Below the pieces are notes generated by a model. The model worked only from the letters and a program-made list of their open reading frames with translations. It was not told the origin of the DNA and searched no databases. A program made the position numbers and the translations under genes. A stretch of 64,000 bases of DNA from Belliella buryatensis (GTDB taxonomy: Bacteria > Bacteroidota > Bacteroidia > Cytophagales > Cyclobacteriaceae), in contig NZ_FZOK01000005.1 in NCBI RefSeq assembly GCF_900188245.1, positions 124,001 through 188,000 on the forward strand, written 5' to 3'. Every line of letters starts with the position of its first letter. The first letter of the stretch is position 1. Positions 1 through 9,021 of this stretch are shown piece after piece.

Positions 1-394
1 ATCAGGATTGGAGCTGATGGATGATAAAAATTCTATGTTGATCGAAAAGATTATTAACATCATTGTAGAAATGGTACATTACTCTGATGATGTACCTAAG
101 GTAAACTTCTCAGTATTTCTTAGTGAAAAAATGGGACAGGACTACCACAAGTTGGCAGGAATTTTTTCAAAAACTAAAGGCATGACAATTGAACAATTCA
201 TCATCAATCATAAGGTGGAGCGAATCAAAGAACTTATCATATATGATGAACTGAATTTTACCGAAATCTCCCACATCATGCATTATAATAGTATTTCACA
301 TTTGTCTAGGCAGTTTAAGCAGGTGACTGGTTTGACTCCTTCTTTTTTCAAATCCATGAGCCATAGGCAACGCTTCAACTTGGAGGATTTATAA
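1..394 (+). CDS. AraC-family transcriptional regulator, C-terminal part (5' end outside window)
   Basis: This is the C-terminal DNA-binding half of an AraC/XylS-type regulator. The reading frame is open from base 2 and the residues before the first ATG (S-G-L-E-L-M-D-D-K) still look like family sequence. In a common Bacteroidota family of about 190 residues the equivalent segment follows a ferredoxin-like N-terminal domain, so the true start lies upstream of the window. Two helix-turn-helix motifs are visible: one around GMTIEQFIINHKVERIKELI and a second around LNFTEISHIMHYNSISHLSRQF, ending in the typical GLTPSFFK. The target is unknown. The next gene is a cupin about 250 bp downstream on the same strand, too far to assume an operon. 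Confidence 0.85.
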   Translation, partial: SGLELMDDKNSMLIEKIINIIVEMVHYSDDVPKVNFSVFLSEKMGQDYHKLAGIFSKTKGMTIEQFIINHKVERIKELIIYDELNFTEISHIMHYNSISHLSRQFKQVTGLTPSFFKSMSHRQRFNLEDL

Positions 395-640
395 GTTTGA
401 TTCAATTTATATTCCTAATCATACAACAATCTACCCTAATTCTATAATGATAAAGCCTGTATTTATGCTCACCTTTAGACTAGGTAACATTTTCAAGTAA
501 TAGCATTTTATTTATTGTTTTGAAGGAGAATTTATGAATAAAGTAAATTCGATACTCGATAGAAAATGGTATAGAAAATTCGAAATCTTTTACTAATAAA
601 TTAGATTATTAAGATGTATAAATGTCTAAAATCAGAGATA

Positions 641-985
641 ATGAAAAATATTGAAGTAGTAGAAAAAGGTAAAGTACACATCATCATCGAAATCATTGAA
701 TATATTCCTAATGCAGTAGTTAGTAAGACAATAATCAAAAAAACTACTGGGAATATTACAGCAACTTCGATAGCTATAGGTGAAGAAGTGGAAGAAAAAA
801 CAATTCCATTTGATACCTATGTTCAAATTATCGATGGAGCTGCAGAGGTGAATATTGATGACAAGACCATCTATCTTAATTTGGGAGAAGGTATAGTGAT
901 TCCAGCGCATTCACAACATAGTTTTACAGCTAATGAACAGTTTAAAATGATTACAACGGTGATCAAAAGTGGATATGAGGAATAG
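641..985 (+). CDS. small cupin-domain protein
   Basis: This is a single-domain cupin of 114 residues, roughly the whole length of the small RmlC-like cupin family. Cupin motif 1 is degenerate (around IPFDTYVQIIDGAAEVNI) and motif 2 is GEGIVIPAHSQHSF, where histidines in the PAHSQH segment are candidate metal or ligand contacts. I chose the ATG at 641 because relatives begin close to the MKNIEVV segment. An ATG at 614 would add nine residues that look unlike the family. The substrate is unknown; proteins of this kind are often small-molecule sensors or isomerase-like enzymes. It stands alone between the AraC regulator and hisH. Confidence 0.75.
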   Translation: MKNIEVVEKGKVHIIIEIIEYIPNAVVSKTIIKKTTGNITATSIAIGEEVEEKTIPFDTYVQIIDGAAEVNIDDKTIYLNLGEGIVIPAHSQHSFTANEQFKMITTVIKSGYEE

Positions 986-1199
986 TTATAAATACTTATT
1001 TGATGACATTGGTGTCTGTTCTCTTGAATAAGAAATAAAATAATCTTTTTTGAAATCTATTTGATTAAATCCCTAATCGGGATGAATTATTTTTAAATTT
1101 GCAGGCTTAAGAAATGAAAGTACAGGACTTGAGAAATCGGGTACTGAAAACCCCAAGATCTCTCTGGTAGTTTTCGGGCCTAAAATCAAAATTGCATCC

Positions 1200-1793
1200 A
1201 TGCAAGTAGCAGTAATAAAATACAACGCAGGTAATGTTCAGTCAGTGCTTTATGCCTTAGAAAGGCTGGGAGCAGAGGCCATTCTGACAGATGATTTGGA
1301 GCAAATTTCAAAAGCTGATAAAGTCATTTTCCCTGGACAAGGGGAAGCAAGTACGGCCATGCGTTACCTCAAAGAAAAACAACTAGATCAATTGATTCCC
1401 AACTTGAAGCAGCCGTTTTTTGGCGTTTGCTTGGGACAACAATTGCTTTGTGAGCACTCTGAAGAAAATGATACCCCGTGTTTGGGTGTATTTCCTGTTA
1501 AAGTGAAGAAATTTGTACCTGAAAATCCCATGGATTTTAAAGTGCCCCATGTAGGTTGGAACAATTTATTCGATCTCAAAACCCCACTTTTGGCAGGCCT
1601 GAATGATGAATCATTTGTCTATTATGTGCATAGCTATTACTGCGAGTTGAGTGAGTATACTATAGCATCGACTAATTATGTGTTGGACTTTGCTGGATTG
1701 ATGCACAGGGATAATTTCTACGCAATGCAAGCCCATCCAGAGAAAAGCGGATTGGTAGGAGAGCGAATCTTGAGAAATTTCTTGAGCCTGTAA
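1200..1793 (+). CDS. hisH: imidazole glycerol phosphate synthase, glutaminase subunit HisH
   Basis: HisH hydrolyses glutamine and channels ammonia to HisF, which makes imidazole glycerol phosphate and AICAR from PRFAR in histidine biosynthesis. The class I amidotransferase triad is visible: Cys77 in GVCLGQQ, and His179 with Glu181 in AHPEKS. At 197 residues it matches the family length. The ATG at 1200 gives the expected N-terminus (MQVAVIKYNAGN). It is followed by hisA, hisF and hisIE on the same strand, while hisG, hisD, hisC and hisB are not in the window, so the pathway is split or continues elsewhere. A possible TAAATTTG minus-7 box lies at 1094-1101 but no well-spaced minus-33 element was found. 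Confidence 0.97.
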   Translation: MQVAVIKYNAGNVQSVLYALERLGAEAILTDDLEQISKADKVIFPGQGEASTAMRYLKEKQLDQLIPNLKQPFFGVCLGQQLLCEHSEENDTPCLGVFPVKVKKFVPENPMDFKVPHVGWNNLFDLKTPLLAGLNDESFVYYVHSYYCELSEYTIASTNYVLDFAGLMHRDNFYAMQAHPEKSGLVGERILRNFLSL

Positions 1794-2083
1794 ACTGTAC
1801 AGAGTACAAAGTATAATTTACAAAGAAACGAGAAGCAACATAAGTAGGCAAGAGACGATATGCGAGAATCAAGAAGCGAGAGTCAAGACAGGATAGCGAG
1901 AGATATAAGTGTATCTGCGACTACGTCACCTCAATCTTGAGAGCACTGGGAGAGAGGTCTTCAAATCTTAAAACTTTCTAATTTTCCAAGAATCTTGTGA
2001 TTTTAAATTTTCCCAATTCTTTATTTTCCCTAATCTAAAATCTACAATCTCCCCGACCCCTCGGGGCTAAAATCTACAATTAA
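1794..2083 (+). repeat. hisH-hisA spacer with degenerate purine-rich repeats
   Basis: These 290 bp hold no credible gene. The first half is purine-rich and built from degenerate units such as GAGAATCAAGAAGCGAGAGTC, preceded by ACTGTACAGAGTACAAAGTA. The second half is pyrimidine-rich (CTTAAAACTTTCTAATTTTCC). A short hairpin CCCCGA-CCC-TCGGGG lies near 2051-2066. Similar purine-rich and GTAC-containing text recurs in the hisA-hisF and hisF-hisIE spacers, so it is best read as a dispersed intergenic repeat. Confidence 0.6.
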
Positions 2084-2797
2084 ATGTACATTATTCCCGC
2101 CATAGACATCATCGGAGGTAAGTGTGTTAGACTTACACAAGGTGATTATAACCAAAAGAAAGAATACCATGACAGCCCATTGGAAATGGCCAAGCGTTTC
2201 GAGGATGCTGGAATTAAGAGATTGCATTTAGTGGATTTAGATGGTGCAAAAGCGAAGAAAATTATCAATAAAGAAGTCTTGAGCTCTGTCACTTCTGGCA
2301 CGTCACTTAAAGTAGATTTTGGTGGTGGGGTGCAATCAGATGAAGACATTGCATTGGCTTTCGAATTGGGAGCGCATCAATTGACTGGTGGTAGTATTGC
2401 AGTGAAAAATCCTACGCTCTTTGAATCATGGATAGCAAAATATGGCGGAGAAAAGATCATTCTAGGAGCAGATGCCAAAGATAGGAAAATTGCAATTTCA
2501 GGTTGGGAGGAAACGACCTCCATGGACTTGATAGATTTCATCAAAGATTATCATGCCAAGGGAATCAGCTATGTAATCTGTACAGACGTCGCCAAAGATG
2601 GTTTGCTTCAGGGGCCATCAGTGGACTTGTACAAAGAGATCCTTCAAGAAATCCCAAATATCAAATTGATTGCTAGTGGAGGAGTATCCAGTGTTAAAGA
2701 TCTTGAAGAACTCCAAAAAACAGGTGTTTACGGAACTATTGTAGGAAAAGCATACTATGAAGGTAGAATTAGTCTTGAGGAGTTAGCTTCTTTTTGA
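2084..2797 (+). CDS. hisA: phosphoribosylformimino-AICAR ribotide isomerase HisA
   Basis: HisA catalyses the Amadori rearrangement of ProFAR to PRFAR, the substrate of HisFH. It is a (beta/alpha)8 barrel of 237 residues, the normal length. The catalytic aspartates are visible as Asp8 in IPAIDIIGGKCVRL and Asp130 in ILGADAKD. Phosphate-binding glycine loops occur at VDFGGGVQ and ASGGVSS. It lies 290 bp after hisH and 238 bp before hisF. These are long gaps for a his cluster, yet order and strand still suggest joint transcription. Confidence 0.97.
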   Translation: MYIIPAIDIIGGKCVRLTQGDYNQKKEYHDSPLEMAKRFEDAGIKRLHLVDLDGAKAKKIINKEVLSSVTSGTSLKVDFGGGVQSDEDIALAFELGAHQLTGGSIAVKNPTLFESWIAKYGGEKIILGADAKDRKIAISGWEETTSMDLIDFIKDYHAKGISYVICTDVAKDGLLQGPSVDLYKEILQEIPNIKLIASGGVSSVKDLEELQKTGVYGTIVGKAYYEGRISLEELASF

Positions 2798-3035
2798 GAA
2801 AATAGATATGAGACGTGAGATATGAGACACAAGACGCTAGTTTTTAAAATAGAATATCAATTTTCCATGCCGATAACCCCGATAACTATCGAGGGGACCA
2901 ATCCGCGACGGCGGACAAGTTCTTAAAATCTCACAATCAGACGCAAGCCAATCCGCCACGGCGGACAAGCTTTTAAAACATTAAAACCTTTTAACTTTCA
3001 AACCTTCCAACCTTAAATCAATCCCTCAATCCAAA
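2798..3035 (+). repeat. hisA-hisF spacer with purine-rich repeats and two GGCGGACAAG units
   Basis: The 238-bp spacer starts with purine-rich units (GATATGAGACGTGAGATATG) like those in the neighbouring spacers. It then carries a CCCCGATA/TATCGAGGGG hairpin near 2877-2896. Two direct copies of CCAATCCGCSACGGCGGACAAG are spaced about 60 bp apart, and each is followed by a TTTTAAAA or TCTTAAAA tract. The 3' third is pyrimidine-rich. No ORF with family resemblance is present. Confidence 0.6.
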
Positions 3036-3791
3036 ATGCTAACAAAAAGAATCATTCCCTGCTTAGATATCAAAGATGGCCGCACGGTCAAAGGAGTTAA
3101 TTTTGTGGAGTTAAGAGATGCAGGTGATCCTGTAGAATTAGCTAAGATTTATTCAGATGAAGGCGCAGATGAATTGGTATTTCTGGATATCACTGCAACT
3201 GTGGACAAGCGAAAAACATTGGCAGAACTCGTGACCAAAGTAGCAAAAGCCATCAATATACCATTCACTGTGGGAGGAGGAATCTCAACTGTGGAGGATG
3301 TAAAAATTTTGCTAAACGCAGGGGCAGATAAAATCTCCATCAATTCCGCAGCAGTAAAAAATCCAGACATCATCAATGAAATGGCACTTGAATTTGGGAG
3401 CCAATGTATTGTGGTAGCTATAGATACAAGAAATGTCGATGGAATTGACTTTGTGCATACACACGGAGGAAGAAAAGCAACTATCTTGCAAACACAAGCT
3501 TGGGCACAGGAAGTCTGTGAACGAGGTGCTGGAGAGATTCTCTTGACCTCCATGGATCATGATGGTACAAAAGGAGGCTTTGCCAACGAAATCACCGCTG
3601 AAATATCCAGTATGCTTTCTATCCCAGTAATTGCATCTGGAGGAGCAGGAAATATGGCGCATTTCAAAGATGTGTTTACCTTTGGGAAAGCGGACGCCGC
3701 TTTAGCTGCAAGCATTTTCCATTTCAAAGAAATTCCAATTCCGAATTTGAAGAGCTATCTTGGTGGGGAAGATATTGCGATTAGAAAGTGA
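3036..3791 (+). CDS. hisF: imidazole glycerol phosphate synthase, cyclase subunit HisF
   Basis: HisF is the synthase subunit that uses HisH-derived ammonia to convert PRFAR to imidazole glycerol phosphate and AICAR. The 251-residue (beta/alpha)8 barrel shows both catalytic aspartates, Asp11 in [10 protein letters not shown] and Asp130 in VVAIDTR, together with the phosphate loops TVGGGIST and ASGGAGN. The start [11 protein letters not shown] is typical for the family. Its HisH partner is encoded 1.2 kb upstream in the same cluster. Confidence 0.98.
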   Translation: MLTKRIIPCLDIKDGRTVKGVNFVELRDAGDPVELAKIYSDEGADELVFLDITATVDKRKTLAELVTKVAKAINIPFTVGGGISTVEDVKILLNAGADKISINSAAVKNPDIINEMALEFGSQCIVVAIDTRNVDGIDFVHTHGGRKATILQTQAWAQEVCERGAGEILLTSMDHDGTKGGFANEITAEISSMLSIPVIASGGAGNMAHFKDVFTFGKADAALAASIFHFKEIPIPNLKSYLGGEDIAIRK

Positions 3792-3945
3792 GGCGAGAGG
3801 CAAAAAACTAGAAGCAAGAACCAAGAGGAAAGAAACTGTACGAAGTACCATGTACAAAGTACAAAGCAGTATGTGGTGATATAAAATTTTAGAGACAGAC
3901 GATTGAATTCCTGACATTTAGTTGACAGGTTCGAATATATAAGAT
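3792..3945 (+). repeat. hisF-hisIE spacer, purine-rich repeat
   Basis: This 154-bp spacer begins with purine-rich units (GGCGAGAGGC, AGAAGCAAGAACCAAGAGG). It then has ACTGTACGAAGTACCATGTACAAAGTAC-like text resembling the start of the hisH-hisA spacer. No gene is seen. Confidence 0.5.
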
Positions 3946-4554
3946 ATGAACAAACTGAACATAGATTTTAAGAAGGTGAATGACCTTGTACCAGCCATTA
4001 TTCAAGATGCAGAATCCAATGTGGTATTGATGCTAGGTTATATGAATCAGAAAGCTTTAGACATCACTTTGGAAACAAAGAGAGTTACATTTTTTTCTAG
4101 AACCAAAAACAGACTTTGGACCAAAGGAGAAACTTCGGGGAACTTTCTCAATGTGGTTTCTTTGACTGTTGACTGCGATAATGACACCATCTTGATTAAA
4201 GCCAAGCCCGTTGGGCCAGTTTGTCATACAGGAGATGATACTTGTTTCGCAGAGGAAAACAAGAGTAAAACGCTTTTTATCGATCAATTGAGAGCAATCA
4301 TTAAGGATAGGAAAAACAATCCGACAGACCAGTCTTATACCGCTTCACTTTTTGCAAAAGGCATCAACAAAATAGCTCAGAAAGTAGGAGAGGAAGCTGT
4401 AGAAATTGTGATTGAAGCCAAGGATGACAACAAAGACCTGTTTATGGGAGAGGCTGCAGATTTACTTTTCCACTACCTCATTTTATTAGAGGCCAAAGGC
4501 TATGAACTCGATGAAGTGATGGAAGTGCTGATAGATAGACATCAGAAAAAGTGA
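3946..4554 (+). CDS. hisI: bifunctional phosphoribosyl-AMP cyclohydrolase / phosphoribosyl-ATP pyrophosphatase HisIE
   Basis: This fused enzyme does two early steps of histidine synthesis: pyrophosphate removal from PR-ATP (C-terminal HisE domain) and ring opening of PR-AMP (N-terminal HisI domain). In the HisI part the metal site is seen at residues 77-80 (CDND) and 93-100 (CHTGDDTC). In the HisE part, from about residue 110, the helix motif KVGEEAVEIVIEAK lies around 146-159. The length of 202 residues fits other HisIE fusions. It is the last his gene here, and a hairpin terminator lies 230 bp downstream. Confidence 0.97.
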   Translation: MNKLNIDFKKVNDLVPAIIQDAESNVVLMLGYMNQKALDITLETKRVTFFSRTKNRLWTKGETSGNFLNVVSLTVDCDNDTILIKAKPVGPVCHTGDDTCFAEENKSKTLFIDQLRAIIKDRKNNPTDQSYTASLFAKGINKIAQKVGEEAVEIVIEAKDDNKDLFMGEAADLLFHYLILLEAKGYELDEVMEVLIDRHQKK

Positions 4555-4617
4555 TTTGTGGGTATAAGGGAATGGTGATTTAAGTAAGCATCTAAACTTT
4601 ACGAGGTCTTTTCTTTA

Positions 4618-4738
4618 CCTTGATCCCGAATGGGATCATATGTTTATAGCAACATTCCGACGATACACGATGCGACCCCGTAGGGGTCGAATTCATTTCC
4701 ACTATGATTTTCGCTTGATCTCAATTAATCTTTCATTT
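4618..4738. repeat. intergenic repeat with two short perfect hairpins
   Basis: TGATCCC-GAAT-GGGATCA (4621-4638) and CGACCCC-GTA-GGGGTCG (4673-4689) flank ATGTTTATAGCAACATTC-like text. From memory this combination resembles a dispersed intergenic repeat in Bacteroidota genomes. A 63-codon frame crosses it (4640-4831) but has no family resemblance and overlaps the hairpins, so I do not call it a gene. Confidence 0.55.
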
Positions 4739-4784
4739 TGTTTTTTGCATAAAACAAAAAGCAAAAGTGTTTTTTATAGAGAAC

Positions 4785-4819
4785 AAAAAACCCACCTTGC
4801 CTCCCAAGGTGGGTTTTTT
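4785..4819. terminator. bidirectional intrinsic terminator between hisIE and the rhodanese gene
   Basis: A perfect inverted repeat, AAAAAACCCACCTT / AAGGTGGGTTTTTT with a 7-nt loop, gives a GC-rich stem followed by six T in either direction. It lies between two convergent genes and could end transcription from both. Confidence 0.9.
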
Positions 4820-4851
4820 CAATTCAATTAACCAATACTAAAATCTAAAAT

Positions 4852-6231
4852 TTAAGCACTGTAGTCAGCCCAGCCACCTGCATAGTTCTGAATGTTGTCA
4901 AATCCATTGGCAACTAAAACGGAGTATGCGATCGCTGCTCTGGCACCACTTTGACAGTGAATGATCACAGGCTTATCTTTGGCAATTTTGTCTAAGTTTT
5001 GATCGAGTTTGCCTACAAAATGATTTTCAGCACCTTCGATATGTCCTTTTTTGAATTCAGCTGCACCTCTTACGTCTACGATTTGGGTGTCACCTTTTGC
5101 TCTAGCAGCTTCTACTGCTGCTTTGTCAATGGGTTCAAAAGAAGCAAGGTTGCCCGCTTCATAAGCTGCCAGCTGAGCAGGGGTGATATAGCCAGCTAGA
5201 TTGTCCAATCCAATTCTCATTAGCTTGCGTGTAAGGTCTTCGATCTGGGCTTCTTCAGCTATTAGGTAGAAGCTCTCCTCATAGTTGATGTACCAACCCA
5301 TCCATGTGGAGAAAGAGTTGTTGTTAGTAATACTGAGCGTGCCTTTCAGGAATCCTTTTGCGTAGTCTTGCCAAGGTCTGGTATCGATTACTTTAGCCCC
5401 TGAAGCTTTGACTTGATCAAAATCTGCTTTGCTCAAATTCTTCACTTGTGGCACTTCAGTCAAAAGCCTTCTATCAACTTTGTTCAGCTTCTTCATCATC
5501 GCAAAGTATCTTGGCGGCTCAGGTTGATCTGCTAAGAGTTCTTTGGTAAAGGCTGTTTTATCATTGAGCAGTTGTAGTGCCCAGTTTCGGATTTTTTCAT
5601 AGCCAACGGTGGTACTAGGTACGGCTCCTAGGGCTTTGCCACAGGCAGAACCTGCACCGTGTCCCGGCCAAACTTGGATAAAATCACCCAGCTTGGCGAA
5701 GTCATTCAAGGAATCAAACATCTGTGCTGCTCCGATATCCTGTGTGCCTTTAATCCCAGCTGCCTGTTCAAGCAAATCTGGTCTGCCAACGTCACCTACA
5801 AATACAAAGTCCCCTGTAAATAACATCACAGGCTCACTTGATGCAGGCTTGTCAGTCAATAGGAAACTCACACTTTCAGGTGTGTGCCCAGGAGTGTGGA
5901 TCACTTCAAAATTAAGGTTACCCAACTTAACATTATCTCCACCTTTGATCTTATTGTGAGGGAATTCATATTTCCAATCTTTGTCGCCTTCATCAGAAAG
6001 ATACATCTCTGCACCAGTCAATGCAGCCAACTCTCTAGCACCACTTAAGAAATCTGCATGAATGTGTGTTTCGAAGATATGTGTGATCTTCATGTTGTTG
6101 GCCTTAGCGATTTGTAGATAAGTGTCCACATCTCTTTTAGGATCAATCACTGCTGCTACACCGCCTGCTTGACAACCGATTACGTAACTGGCTTGTGCCA
6201 AACTTTTGTCATAAACTAATTCGAAAAACAT
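4852..6231 (-). CDS. MBL-fold persulfide dioxygenase-like protein with two rhodanese domains
   Basis: This is an ETHE1-type metallo-beta-lactamase fold joined to two rhodanese domains, 459 residues. Such proteins oxidise persulfides (glutathione persulfide or protein-bound sulfane sulfur) to sulfite. The metal motif is THIHADF at 55-61; by analogy with ETHE1 the iron ligands would be His56, His115 (TPGHTPES) and Asp141 (TGDFVF). The first rhodanese domain (about 260-350) has no catalytic Cys and looks structural. The second (about 370-459) keeps Cys426 in HCQSGAR and should be active. No signal peptide is seen, so it is probably cytosolic. It appears monocistronic, and the convergent terminator at 4785-4819 would end it. 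Confidence 0.9.
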   Translation of the reverse strand: MFFELVYDKSLAQASYVIGCQAGGVAAVIDPKRDVDTYLQIAKANNMKITHIFETHIHADFLSGARELAALTGAEMYLSDEGDKDWKYEFPHNKIKGGDNVKLGNLNFEVIHTPGHTPESVSFLLTDKPASSEPVMLFTGDFVFVGDVGRPDLLEQAAGIKGTQDIGAAQMFDSLNDFAKLGDFIQVWPGHGAGSACGKALGAVPSTTVGYEKIRNWALQLLNDKTAFTKELLADQPEPPRYFAMMKKLNKVDRRLLTEVPQVKNLSKADFDQVKASGAKVIDTRPWQDYAKGFLKGTLSITNNNSFSTWMGWYINYEESFYLIAEEAQIEDLTRKLMRIGLDNLAGYITPAQLAAYEAGNLASFEPIDKAAVEAARAKGDTQIVDVRGAAEFKKGHIEGAENHFVGKLDQNLDKIAKDKPVIIHCQSGARAAIAYSVLVANGFDNIQNYAGGWADYSA

Positions 6232-6434
6232 AGTCTCTAATTTTATTCGTTGCTGTTATTTTCTATTTAAATCAAAAAGGGAAATTAAGGATCTATTCCC
6301 TTTTGACAATACAATTTTAGGGAATTTAGGCCTTGGACTTTGTGATAAAAATTACTTAATCGATTTTTTGATTCTATAGAGTTTGTTTATCGAGGATTGT
6401 CATTTTCTGGAATAATTTTCAAAGAATAAAAACG

Positions 6435-8843
6435 CTAGAACCTATAGCTATACCCCAATCTGAATACTTGCGTTTCGAAATAGTCATTAGAATTGAGTGT
6501 AAAATCATTCCCTTCCAACCTGTACCTGATCAACAAGGTATTGAATATATCTGTCGCGTTGAGAAATAACTCTCCATTTCCTTCTTGGATTTTTTTGGTA
6601 ACTCCTCCATCCAAATGATACCGTGATAGAATCCTTCCTTGGGGAACTATATCAGGAGCAAGATAGATTGCCGTCAGCTGAACATCTAAGCTTTTCGGTA
6701 GCTTTAGAAGCCCATTGACTTTTACATTTCCTGTGAAGTTGCTTTCTTCAGATCTACTGAAATTGATATCAGAAGGATAGGCATTATTCAATGAAAAAGC
6801 ACCAATTCTGTTTTGATAGATGTTGGCATTGGAGTTTAGCGTGAATATATCTCCTATTTTTTGAGAAATGACTAGTTCTATACCTGTATTCCAACCCCGT
6901 CCCGCATTTTGATCTATGGTAACCAATCTAGTAGAATTTGGTACTTCGGTTGTGATTCTTGTCAATAGATTAGTGGATGCTCGATGGTATATGGCTCCAT
7001 AGAAATACCCTTGGTCATTGGATTTTTTGTAGCCAGCTTCTACACTTTGTGTGAATTGAGGAATTAAGGTTGGGTTACCAATACTTAAGATTTCGGGGTC
7101 TGCATAGGTTGGAAAGGCTCTGAGATTTTTTTCTTCTGGCCTGTCTACTCTACGATTATAGAAGATTGAGAAATTACTCAGGTCATTGATGTAGTAGGAC
7201 GCTCTCAGGCTTGGAAATGGTTCGAAGTAATCAAAACCAGCACTTTCAAAGACCGCATGATTTGGATCTACCAAATAGTCTACTTTTACATACTCTACCC
7301 TCAAACCTGTCTCTAGTTCCCATTTATTTTTTTCATAGATATAGTTCCCGTAGACTGCAGATAGCCACTCTTGATACTCGGCACTTCCTGCCAAGCCAGG
7401 ATCTAAGATTGAATTGTTCCCTGGAGAGAAAGTGATCAAATTAGGAAAAACTCGTGCTCTCTGCTTGGTGCCCAATTCCATTCTTCCAGCTCTCAGCGGC
7501 TTAATGTAATCCATAGTAAGGTCAAAAATATTTTCGTCAGCAATCAATGCTGTAGTATCCGTTCCAATAAAGTCTAATTCTTCGTTGGTGAAATAAAACA
7601 CTTCATCTTTTCTTCTAAAAGAATAATTGAATGAAGAAGTCAATTGATGACCAGGTTGCTTGAATTTGTAGGTATGGGTGATGGTGGCAAACAATGTTTG
7701 ATTGACCTCGTTTTCGAAGTATTGCCACAACCTTTGTTGCTGATTGGTGAGAGCATTTTGATAGAGGATATCACCTAGGTCAGTATACGCTCTGTAATTG
7801 AACAATCCTGAGAAAGTAAAGGAGTTGTTTTCGTTTGGATTCCAGTCAAGCCCAGTACGGAAGTTGTAGATGGGTTGTGTTCTATTTTCAATATACTGTT
7901 GCCTTATTGCCGTACCGTCTTCAAAGACTCTATCCGTAAATTCGCTTTTCATCATCTGCTGATGCCAGAGTACATCTCCTTGAAAGAAGAAATTGATTTT
8001 GTCTTTTTTATAGTTTAGGGAAAGTGAAGGATTGAGTTTAGGGGTGAATCTATATTGATCTCGAAGTCCTGGAAGGCTTTCTCTTTTTTCAAATAGATTT
8101 CCCAGCCCTGCAATCATTCCTACTTTACCATTCCACCCCTCTTCTTTTTCTTTTTTGAAAATGATATTGATGATTCCAGCATTTCCAGTAGCATCATATT
8201 TTGAAGAAGGGTTATTGATGATTTCGATTTTTTCAATAGAAGAAGCTGGGAAATTTTCTAATCCAGACTGTGCACCTATTCCAGTAATTGCAGTCTGTTT
8301 TCCGTCTAGAAGAATGGCCACTTTATCACTTCCTCTTAGGAATACGGTTCCATTTTGATCTATTGTGATGCCTGGGAGGTTTTGTAGTGCTTGTAAGACA
8401 GATCCACCAAGTTGGCTGATATTCTCTTCCAATGAAAATGTTTTTTTATCCAAAGCTGCTTCAACTTCCTCTCTTGAGCCAGAAACAATCACTTCACTAA
8501 GCTCTTCAGCCATTTCTTCTAAAAATATAGAACTGAGGTCCAAATATTCACTTAAGCGACCTATCTCCAATTTCTCGGATTTAGGTTTGTATCCCACATA
8601 AGAATAAGTGATAAAGTATTGACCAGATTTGATTGGAGAGAGTTTGAAAACACCTGATTCATCTGTGACTGTACCAACCACAAAGCTGCTATCATTTTGA
8701 TTTTTAACCAAAATATTAACATAAGGCAGGGGTTCTCTCTTTTTTGTATCTTTCACCATACCTGATACGACCACACTTTGAGCTTGCAACGAAGCAGAAG
8801 TGAATATGAAGACAATAATCGAAATCGTATTTTTTATTTTCAT
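6435..8843 (-). CDS. TonB-dependent receptor / outer-membrane beta-barrel family protein
   Basis: This is an outer-membrane protein of about 802 residues with a signal peptide (MKIKNTISIIVFIF...SLQAQS), a CarboxypepD_reg-like domain (about 22-105, SGMVKDTKKREPLPYVNI), a plug-like domain (about 135-225, LQALQNLPGITID and IEIINNPSSKYDATGNAGIINII) and a large beta-barrel ending in an aromatic residue (YSYRF). It resembles the OMP_b-brl_3 group rather than the SusC group. I prefer the ATG at 8843, because an upstream ATG at 8879 would put 12 residues before the signal peptide. No SusD partner is adjacent, so the ligand is unknown. Confidence 0.88.
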   Translation of the reverse strand: MKIKNTISIIVFIFTSASLQAQSVVVSGMVKDTKKREPLPYVNILVKNQNDSSFVVGTVTDESGVFKLSPIKSGQYFITYSYVGYKPKSEKLEIGRLSEYLDLSSIFLEEMAEELSEVIVSGSREEVEAALDKKTFSLEENISQLGGSVLQALQNLPGITIDQNGTVFLRGSDKVAILLDGKQTAITGIGAQSGLENFPASSIEKIEIINNPSSKYDATGNAGIINIIFKKEKEEGWNGKVGMIAGLGNLFEKRESLPGLRDQYRFTPKLNPSLSLNYKKDKINFFFQGDVLWHQQMMKSEFTDRVFEDGTAIRQQYIENRTQPIYNFRTGLDWNPNENNSFTFSGLFNYRAYTDLGDILYQNALTNQQQRLWQYFENEVNQTLFATITHTYKFKQPGHQLTSSFNYSFRRKDEVFYFTNEELDFIGTDTTALIADENIFDLTMDYIKPLRAGRMELGTKQRARVFPNLITFSPGNNSILDPGLAGSAEYQEWLSAVYGNYIYEKNKWELETGLRVEYVKVDYLVDPNHAVFESAGFDYFEPFPSLRASYYINDLSNFSIFYNRRVDRPEEKNLRAFPTYADPEILSIGNPTLIPQFTQSVEAGYKKSNDQGYFYGAIYHRASTNLLTRITTEVPNSTRLVTIDQNAGRGWNTGIELVISQKIGDIFTLNSNANIYQNRIGAFSLNNAYPSDINFSRSEESNFTGNVKVNGLLKLPKSLDVQLTAIYLAPDIVPQGRILSRYHLDGGVTKKIQEGNGELFLNATDIFNTLLIRYRLEGNDFTLNSNDYFETQVFRLGYSYRF

Positions 8844-9021
8844 AATAGACTTTTGAAGAAGAACAAACCTAACTTCCAATTTTGAAGAAAATTAGATTAA
8901 TGGAGTTAAACTTAAATAGATTGAGCTACTAATGATATGATATTTGTTACAAAGGATTAAAAAAATCAAATTTGATAACCAGCATTAATAGATAAAATTT
9001 CCGATTGTCCTATATTTGGTG

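Noticed and set aside
423-441. Minus-strand AGAATTAGGGTAGATTGTT as a further box copy
   Set aside because: It matches only the ATTAGGGTA core and has an internal insertion. A single weak match in AT-rich DNA is expected by chance.
1094-1199. Histidine leader-peptide attenuator before hisH
   Set aside because: No short reading frame with a run of His codons is visible. The only structure is a weak CTGAAAAC/GTTTTCGG stem.
4640-4831. 63-codon open frame after hisIE
   Set aside because: It runs through the two short hairpins of an intergenic repeat and into the terminator, with no recognisable protein features.
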